Below, piece after piece: positions 1 to 5,221 of a stretch of 6,940 nt of DNA (the stretch's first letter is position 1; the number at the start of each line of letters is the position of its first letter). This DNA is from an uncultured Porticoccus sp. Its GTDB lineage: Bacteria; Pseudomonadota; Gammaproteobacteria; Pseudomonadales; Porticoccaceae. Under the pieces are notes generated by a model, which saw only the letters and a program-made list of their open reading frames with translations, was not told where the DNA came from and made no database searches. The position numbers and the translations under genes are program-made. The DNA is taken from assembly GCA_950063125.1 (NCBI GenBank), contig CATLZI010000111.1, positions 1 through 6,940 on the forward strand, given 5' to 3'.

Positions 1-116
1 CCCAGCTTCGCCGGCTTTCCGTTGACCTCCACCCGCCCATCAGTAATCCATTGCTCAAGTTCACGACGGGAGCCATAGCCAGCAGCAGCCAGTACTTTTT
101 GTAATTTTTCAGACAT
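1..116 (-). CDS. rluB: RluB-like 23S rRNA pseudouridine synthase, N-terminal part only (cut by window edge)
   Basis: Reading leftward from the ATG at 116-114, 38 full codons are visible before the window ends. They begin [20 protein letters not shown] and continue with a [14 protein letters not shown] segment. This is the S4 RNA-binding domain that opens the RsuA/RluB/RluE/RluF family of pseudouridine synthases. The catalytic domain with its Asp lies outside the window. In E. coli, RluB makes pseudouridine at position 2605 of 23S rRNA. The choice of RluB over RsuA, RluE or RluF rests on position directly after scpB, a common order in gammaproteobacteria, so family membership is firmer than the exact name. 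The start codon shares one base with the scpB stop (TGATG, 118-114), and no clear Shine-Dalgarno sequence precedes it. This suggests translation coupled to scpB. Confidence 0.85.
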   Translation of the reverse strand, partial: MSEKLQKVLAAAGYGSRRELEQWITDGRVEVNGKPAKL

Positions 117-814
117 CAGTGTTGCCAATCGCCGGAAGGTGGGTTGATTTCAGTATTGTCATTATCATCTGGGCAGGATTCGACCCCGGCATCCTCTGTT
201 TCAACTGCTGCCACTGAAACCTCACCAGCATCTATATCACTCTGCTTCTGTGCGGACATATCAAGTGTCAATGAGGGATTGATATCATCAATATCGCGAA
301 TATCATTCAATGGCGGCAATTGGTCGAGGCTGCTCAGGCTGAAATAATCGAGAAATTCGCGCGTGGTTGCATACAATGCAGGACGACCCGGCACATCACG
401 GTGACCGACGGCCCTGATCCACTCGCGCTCCAAAAGCGTTTTGATAATCTCCGAACTGACAGATACCCCCCGAACTTCTTCAATATCACCCCGGGTAAGC
501 GGCTGGCGATAGGCGATCAGCGCCAGGGTTTCCAGTAATGCACGGGAGTATTTTTTGGGTTTTTCTTCCCAGAGGCGATTGATCCAGGGCGACAGTTCCT
601 GCCGAACCTGAATCCTGTAGCCGCTGCCGGTACGTTTCAACTCAAATCCGCGATCGCCGCAGTCTGCATCGATCTCTTCAATGACCGCCAGCAGCTGATC
701 CTTTTCCGGTACCTGATCGATATCGAACAGCTGTTGCAGATGACCAATGTCCAGTGATCGCCCAGCGGCCAGCAAAGCACCTTCTACGATTTTTTTTAAC
801 TGATCATTTTCCAT
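116..814 (-). CDS. scpB: Segregation and condensation protein B (ScpB)
   Basis: ScpB is the winged-helix subunit that, as a dimer, binds the kleisin ScpA and with SMC forms the bacterial condensin that compacts and separates sister chromosomes in the cytoplasm. The 232-residue protein shows the family layout. A first winged-helix region covers about residues 1-75 ([14 protein letters not shown], then GYRIQV). A second covers about 85-160, with the conserved [20 protein letters not shown] block at 92-111, EVRGV at 113-117 and GRPALYATT at 143-151. After about residue 170 comes an acidic, low-complexity tail rich in Asp, Glu and Ser, probably disordered; such tails vary in the family. The ATG at 814-812 fits the family N-terminus, though the ribosome binding site is weak. 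The gene starts 23 bases after the scpA stop, and its own stop overlaps the rluB start, so the three genes are probably one operon. SMC itself is not in the window. Confidence 0.96.
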   Translation of the reverse strand: MENDQLKKIVEGALLAAGRSLDIGHLQQLFDIDQVPEKDQLLAVIEEIDADCGDRGFELKRTGSGYRIQVRQELSPWINRLWEEKPKKYSRALLETLALIAYRQPLTRGDIEEVRGVSVSSEIIKTLLEREWIRAVGHRDVPGRPALYATTREFLDYFSLSSLDQLPPLNDIRDIDDINPSLTLDMSAQKQSDIDAGEVSVAAVETEDAGVESCPDDNDNTEINPPSGDWQH

Positions 815-837
815 CGTTATGACGCCTGTTACCCCTG

Positions 838-1686
838 CTAGGAGCGAGCCTTAACATGAATAGCTCCATAGGGCTCGCTCTGTACAATTTCAATGAGAGA
901 TTCTTTGATCAATTCCATCAGCGCCAAAAAAGTGACCACCACACCACCGCGACCTTCTGACAGTTTGAACAAACTGACAAACGGCAGAAACTGCTTACCC
1001 CTCAGGGCTTCCAGTACCTGGGACATTCGCTCCCGGGTGGACAATCGTTCCAGTTGTACCTTGTGACTCTCGAACATCTGCGCACGGCGCAGCACATCGG
1101 CAAGCACCAGCAGCAGTTCTTTCATGGCAACGTCTGGCTCAGGCCGTACCTGCCGACAATCCGGTGCTTTTGCCGTGGCCAGAAACACATCGCGACCGAG
1201 GCGCGGCAGGTCATCAATGTCTTCGGAAGCCTGTTTGAAGCGTTCATATTCCTGGAGCCTGCGGATCAGCTCGGCCCGGGGGTCCTCTTCGTGCTCTTCA
1301 GCCACCTGACGGGGCAACAACATACGGGATTTAATCTCGGCCAGCATGGCTGCCATCAACAGGTATTCGGCAGCCAGTTCCAATTGCATGGATTGCATCA
1401 TCTCGATGTAAACCATGTACTGCCGGGTAATCTCCGCAACGTTGATCTCGAGAATGTCCAAGTTTTGCCGTCGAATCATGTAAAGCAACAGATCCAGGGG
1501 ACCCTCAAATGCCTCAAGGAAGACCTCCAACGCTTCAGGTGGAATGTACAGATCCTTGGGTATCTCAGTAATCTGACGCCCCAACACGACAGCAAAAGGC
1601 ATTTCCCCCTGTAAGGGGTGAGGCAGTATCTCGGACACCGGATCCGCTTGTGTTGTCTCTCCTTCCGGAGCAGCTGTCATGATCAT
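838..1686 (-). CDS. scpA: Segregation and condensation protein A (ScpA), kleisin subunit of SMC-ScpAB
   Basis: ScpA is the kleisin that bridges the SMC heads and carries ScpB. The 282-residue protein has the signature N-terminal kleisin region at about 53-125: LEVFLEAFEGPLDLLLYMIR, then LDILEINVAEITRQY, then LELAAEYLLMAAMLAEIKSR. Next come a charged EEDPRAELIRRLQEYERFKQ segment at about 133-152, a middle linker, and a C-terminal winged helix at about 220-280 (VVVTFLALMELIKE, 249-262) that contacts the second SMC head. About 50 residues precede the kleisin core. The part at 41-52 (EIPKDLYIPPEA) resembles the extension I recall from pseudomonad ScpA, which argues that the long start is real. 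Two ATGs, at 1686 and 1680, are both plausible (MIMTAAP or MTAAP) and no strong ribosome binding site decides between them. A -10 box lies 49 bases upstream. scpB follows after 23 bases. Confidence 0.96.
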   Translation of the reverse strand: MIMTAAPEGETTQADPVSEILPHPLQGEMPFAVVLGRQITEIPKDLYIPPEALEVFLEAFEGPLDLLLYMIRRQNLDILEINVAEITRQYMVYIEMMQSMQLELAAEYLLMAAMLAEIKSRMLLPRQVAEEHEEDPRAELIRRLQEYERFKQASEDIDDLPRLGRDVFLATAKAPDCRQVRPEPDVAMKELLLVLADVLRRAQMFESHKVQLERLSTRERMSQVLEALRGKQFLPFVSLFKLSEGRGGVVVTFLALMELIKESLIEIVQSEPYGAIHVKARS

Positions 1687-1734
1687 AAATCACTTTAGGC
1701 AGATGGTATGGGGGGCCTGGTATTGGGCCCGGAT

Positions 1735-1763
1735 ATTATACGGTGACTGGCAATCACAGCCAC
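1735..1763 (-). promoter_or_regulatory. Candidate sigma-70 promoter for scpA-scpB-rluB
   Basis: In the 95-base gap between yciO and scpA, the minus strand has a perfect TATAAT (1740-1735). Seventeen bases upstream of it is GTGGCT (1763-1758), which matches only three of six bases of the -35 consensus. Transcription would start near 1728, giving a leader of about 40 bases before scpA. The match is visible in the sequence. That it drives the scp operon independently of yciO is inference, and the weak -35 keeps confidence moderate. Confidence 0.45.
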
Positions 1764-1781
1764 TGGTCGAAGATAATACGG

Positions 1782-2405
1782 TCAGATAATAACGTCTTCA
1801 AACCGACCAACCCCCTGGCGGGTAACCTGGGGCACCTCACCGGAGAGGTCAACCACGGTGGTCGCCTCAAGACCACAATAGCCCCCGTCAACGATCAGAT
1901 CCACATGATGTTCGAGGGTATCACGAATATCATAGGGATCCGTCAACGGGTATTCATCCGTCGGCATAATCAGTGTGACACTCATCAGGGGTTCACCCAG
2001 CTCTTCAAGTAGCGCCAGTGCGATTGGGTTACCCGGGACCCGGAGCCCAATCGTTTTCCGTTTCGGATGCATAAGCCGACGGGGTACTTCGGCGGTCGCG
2101 TCCAGGATGAATGTATAGGGTCCTGGCGTATAGGTCTTCAACAGGCGAAACACCTGATTATCCACCCTGGCGTAAGCCGACAGCTCGGAAAGATCACGAC
2201 ACATCAGGGTAAAATTGTGATGTTTGTCCAATTGGCGGATCTGACGGATTCGGTCCAGCGCTTTTTTGTCGCCAATCTGACAACCGAGGGCATACGCAGA
2301 ATCGGTGGGATAGACGATAACACCACCGGCACGGACAATTTCCACGGCCTGACGAATCAGTCGCAGCTGGGGATTTTCAGGGTGAATAGAGAAAAACTGA
2401 CTCAT
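1782..2405 (-). CDS. yciO: YciO, TsaC/Sua5 (YrdC)-family protein
   Basis: The 207-residue protein is a single YrdC-like domain and closely resembles E. coli YciO as I remember it: MSQFFSIHPENPQ at the N-terminus, then GGVIVYPTDSAYALGC (27-42), HNFTLMCRDLSELS (63-76), PGPYTFIL (94-101), PRRLMHPKRKTIGLRVP (108-124) and DLIVDGGYCG (169-178). The KRKTIGLR and PTDSAYALG stretches belong to the nucleotide and threonylcarbamoyl-AMP binding site of the family. TsaC/Sua5 proteins make threonylcarbamoyl-AMP for the t6A modification of tRNA. YciO is a paralogue that is not the main enzyme in E. coli, and its cell role is not settled. The open frame extends upstream to an ATG at 2456. I chose the ATG at 2405 because MSQFFxIHP is the family start and the 17 extra residues resemble nothing and overlap a candidate promoter. 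No strong ribosome binding site is seen at either start. Confidence 0.93.
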   Translation of the reverse strand: MSQFFSIHPENPQLRLIRQAVEIVRAGGVIVYPTDSAYALGCQIGDKKALDRIRQIRQLDKHHNFTLMCRDLSELSAYARVDNQVFRLLKTYTPGPYTFILDATAEVPRRLMHPKRKTIGLRVPGNPIALALLEELGEPLMSVTLIMPTDEYPLTDPYDIRDTLEHHVDLIVDGGYCGLEATTVVDLSGEVPQVTRQGVGRFEDVII

Positions 2406-2433
2406 GGGGCAAACATCTGTAAATTTCCGCGCA

Positions 2434-2442
2434 ATTATTACA
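2434..2442 (-). promoter_or_regulatory. Possible extended -10 promoter for yciO
   Basis: On the minus strand, TGT followed by AATAAT (2442-2434) fits an extended -10 element, with five of six bases matching TATAAT. It lies about 28 bases upstream of the yciO ATG at 2405. No good -35 box sits at 16-18 bases. The TTGACC at 2456-2451 is only 11 bases away, which is too close. The 132-base gap after the EAL-coding gene makes a separate yciO promoter reasonable, but the call is weak. Confidence 0.3.
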
Positions 2443-2537
2443 CATTTGCCGGTCAATAAAGGCAGAAAAGTATTTCTGATTGAAGTGGTCAGGGGCCATT
2501 AAACAGGCACGCCAATCCCAAGAACAATCAAAAACAT

Positions 2538-5213
2538 TCATGCATCAAAAGCGGGGCGAAGAAAAGCCCTCTCAAAATCTGCCGCCGAAACAGGTTTGCC
2601 AAAATAATAGCCCTGACACGTATCACAACCCAATTGCTGAAGAAGACGGTATTGCTCTTCCGTTTCCACACCCTCGGCAACCGTACTCAGCCCCATGCTC
2701 TTGGCCAATGCCACCACCCCGCTGACAATCGCCTTGTCATTTTCGTCCCGATCGATATCCCGGATAAACATCCGGTCAATTTTGAGCACATCGACCGGCA
2801 ATCGCTTGAGGTAATTAAGTGACGAGAATCCACTGCCGAAATCATCAATCGCCAACGTCAGGCCCATCTTGCGAAGTGCATTCAGGTCGGATTCCAACGC
2901 CTCGGGGTTTTCCATCAACGTACTCTCGGTAATTTCCAACTCCAGTGATTGCGGACTGATCTCATATTTGTCGATAAGATTGCTTATTTTCTGACGAAAA
3001 TCCTCCAGCTGGATATCCTTACTGGAGAGATTCACAGCCATCTTCATCTCGCTACCATTGTCACGCCAGATTTTGAGCTGTCTGCAGGCGTTTTCAAGAA
3101 CCCAGTCACTGATTGTGTTGATCAGTCCAGACTCCTCCGCAAGGGGAATAAACGTATCGGGAGACAGTAGCCCGTGTTTGGGATGCTGCCATCGGATTAG
3201 CGCCTCCGCTCCAATCATTTCTCCTGATGCCGTATCTATCTGGGGCTGGTAATAGAGTCTCAGCTCACCATCTGTAGCGGCGTGCCGAAGTTCGCGCTCG
3301 ACTTCCATGCGGCGCACCATTTCGTCTTCCATACCTTCAATGTAGAAACAATAGCCATTGCGGTGTTCTTTGGCACGGAACATCGCTGAGTCGGCATGTT
3401 TCATCAGCGAGCCAACATCCTGCCCATCATCGGGGAAAACGGAAATACCGATACTGGTGGTGACAAACATTTTTTGCTGTAAAAAAACAAACGGCTGGCC
3501 CAATGCATCGCAGATTTTGCCCGCAATTTTGGAAACGATATCCCGATCCGTCACGCCTTCAAGGACCACAGTAAATTCATCGCCACCGAGCCGCGCCACA
3601 AAATCCTGGTTCCTTACGCAGCGCTGTATCCTCTCCGATACGGCTTTTAACAGCAGGTCACCGGCATCATGGCCCAAGGTATCGTTGATCATTTTGAACC
3701 GATCAAGGTCGAGGAACATGATGGCAACCATTTTTTCCTCAATCTGTGCGCGGTTGACCATCACCCTGAGCTGTTGCATAAGATTGGTTCTGTTGGGCAA
3801 ACCGGTCAATGGGTCGTGATAGGCCAGCTGTCTGACGTGTTTCTCTACCTTGTTCGCATGAATCAGTCGCGATACGCGCTGTTTGAGCACAGCAAAATGG
3901 ATGGGTTTTGGGATATAGTCGGAAGCGCCGGCAGCGAAAGCCTTGACGATGGCTTCTTCATTATCCAGTGCCGTAATCATCAATACCGGCGTATTGGCGC
4001 CCTTAGGCAGTTGACGGATTCGCTCACAGGCAGTGAAACCATCCACCTCGGGCATCATGGCATCCATCAACACCAGGTCGGGCATATCACGCTGACACAT
4101 GGAAATCGCCTGCATACCATTGCCGGCTTCCTCAATCACGTAATCCTCATTTTTGAAAACGTTCTTTAACGCCAGTCGCATGGAGCGATCATCATCAACC
4201 ACCAGAATGTGATAGCTCTTTTTGCGTACTTTGTCAGCATCGTCCGAGTCGGGTATGAACTCTTGAAGATCCTTGCTGAGAGTAGCAAAGGCCCCCTTGA
4301 GTTGTTCGAACAGACTATCGGCACCAGCCAGATCGTCAATCGCACCTTTTTCTTCAATCGTTTTGGCCAGTTCTGTGACACGCCGGGCACCAAAGTTGGA
4401 CGCACTGCCCTTCACCGTGTGCGCGAGCTCTCTCACCTGGCGCCCATCGCTCTCTGTAATGGCTTGTTTAAGCGACTGAAGATACACAGGAGTGTCTTCA
4501 AGAAACGCTTCAATCATTGAAACGATCACTTCCCCAACGCTTGCTTTCAACTCCTGGATAACCAGTGGGTCATAACTGAATCCAGAAACGTCCACACCAC
4601 GAACAGAAAAAAGGTCGTCGTCCCCGTGGTTATCGGTAGATTCATCTTTGTCTGGTGGCACCCATTTCAGGAGCATTTTTTCCAGATCATCTATACGAAG
4701 GGGTTTTGACAAAAAATCGTCCATACCTGCGTCCATGCAACGATCTACTTCCAATTGGGTATTGTTGGCAGTCATCGCGATAATAGGAATACCGGGGCTG
4801 TTATCATGGCCGCCTTCGTACATCCTGATTTGTCTGGTCGCATCGTAACCATTCATGACCGGCATGTAACAGTCCATCAAAACTGCATCAAAGCGATTGC
4901 GAATGACTGCCTCTACAGCACCCTTGCCCGTATCGACCAGTTCGCACTGGCAACCCATACGCTCAAGCATGGCAATCGCTACTTTTTGATTGGGACGATT
5001 GTCATCTACCACCAGGATTTTTCGCTGTCGGCTATACAGTTTGTTGATTGTTTTAGTGGTTGTTTTTTTCTCATCAGTCTCGACGACACCGAGGAATAAC
5101 TGTTCCAGGCAACCTTTGATTTCGGTAGTTCTCAAGGGTTTGTTGAGACGCGCCATGCCAGCCATTTTTTCTAGGCCGCCAGTTACCCAGGGGTTATTGA
5201 GAATAGCTATCAA
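2538..5213 (-). CDS. C-terminal part of a split hybrid sensor kinase: REC-Hpt-REC-GGDEF-EAL
   Basis: This 891-residue frame begins inside a receiver domain and holds five further modules. Residues 1-40 are the C-terminal end of the first receiver (LNKPLR at 23-28). Receiver 2 spans about 64-184, with acidic pair D70/D71, phosphoacceptor D114, T148 and K170. The Hpt domain spans about 212-318, with phospho-His H265 in AHTVKGSASNFGA. Receiver 3 spans about 334-452 (D340/D341, D384, T414, K436). A GGDEF domain (about 463-625) has intact GGDEF at 543-547 and an RNQD inhibitory site five residues upstream (534-537). An EAL domain (about 650-885) keeps EAL at 670-672, N728, E760, D790/D791, K811, E847 and Q867. 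It could thus both make and degrade cyclic-di-GMP under phosphorelay control. The apparent start is a TTG at 5213 mid-domain, 8 bases after the stop of the upstream frame. It is almost certainly not the natural start. In-frame codons before it read PKGPDFLKLVKEEASLKDT and complete the upstream receiver. Whether this piece is ever made alone is unknown. Confidence 0.9.
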   Translation of the reverse strand: MIAILNNPWVTGGLEKMAGMARLNKPLRTTEIKGCLEQLFLGVVETDEKKTTTKTINKLYSRQRKILVVDDNRPNQKVAIAMLERMGCQCELVDTGKGAVEAVIRNRFDAVLMDCYMPVMNGYDATRQIRMYEGGHDNSPGIPIIAMTANNTQLEVDRCMDAGMDDFLSKPLRIDDLEKMLLKWVPPDKDESTDNHGDDDLFSVRGVDVSGFSYDPLVIQELKASVGEVIVSMIEAFLEDTPVYLQSLKQAITESDGRQVRELAHTVKGSASNFGARRVTELAKTIEEKGAIDDLAGADSLFEQLKGAFATLSKDLQEFIPDSDDADKVRKKSYHILVVDDDRSMRLALKNVFKNEDYVIEEAGNGMQAISMCQRDMPDLVLMDAMMPEVDGFTACERIRQLPKGANTPVLMITALDNEEAIVKAFAAGASDYIPKPIHFAVLKQRVSRLIHANKVEKHVRQLAYHDPLTGLPNRTNLMQQLRVMVNRAQIEEKMVAIMFLDLDRFKMINDTLGHDAGDLLLKAVSERIQRCVRNQDFVARLGGDEFTVVLEGVTDRDIVSKIAGKICDALGQPFVFLQQKMFVTTSIGISVFPDDGQDVGSLMKHADSAMFRAKEHRNGYCFYIEGMEDEMVRRMEVERELRHAATDGELRLYYQPQIDTASGEMIGAEALIRWQHPKHGLLSPDTFIPLAEESGLINTISDWVLENACRQLKIWRDNGSEMKMAVNLSSKDIQLEDFRQKISNLIDKYEISPQSLELEITESTLMENPEALESDLNALRKMGLTLAIDDFGSGFSSLNYLKRLPVDVLKIDRMFIRDIDRDENDKAIVSGVVALAKSMGLSTVAEGVETEEQYRLLQQLGCDTCQGYYFGKPVSAADFERAFLRPAFDA

Positions 5214-5221
5214 GGTATCTT

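Noticed and set aside
1054..1614. Plus-strand open frame of 186 codons opposite scpA, and similar plus-strand frames elsewhere (such as 5396-6139 opposite the kinase)
   Set aside because: They lie antisense to well-supported genes, have His/Gln/Leu-rich compositions typical of antisense frames, and show no recognisable domain.
1713..1730. GC-rich hairpin GGGCC with GGCCC in the yciO-scpA gap
   Set aside because: Only five pairs, and it would straddle the predicted transcription start, so it would not form fully in the RNA. Probably chance.
2406..2456. N-terminal extension of YciO from the upstream ATG at 2456
   Set aside because: The 17 extra residues match no part of the family, which starts MSQFFxIHP, and the DNA overlaps a candidate promoter.
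2463..2478. Inverted repeat CAGAAA-AGTA-TTTCTG after the EAL-coding gene, as a possible terminator
   Set aside because: The stem is only six pairs and AT-rich, and the following tract on the transcript strand (CCTTTATT) is not a clear T run. Too weak to call a terminator.
2538..5213. Treating the downstream kinase piece as a natural independent gene
   Set aside because: Its first 40 residues are the back half of a receiver whose front half is in the adjacent upstream frame, and its only early start is a TTG without a good ribosome binding site.
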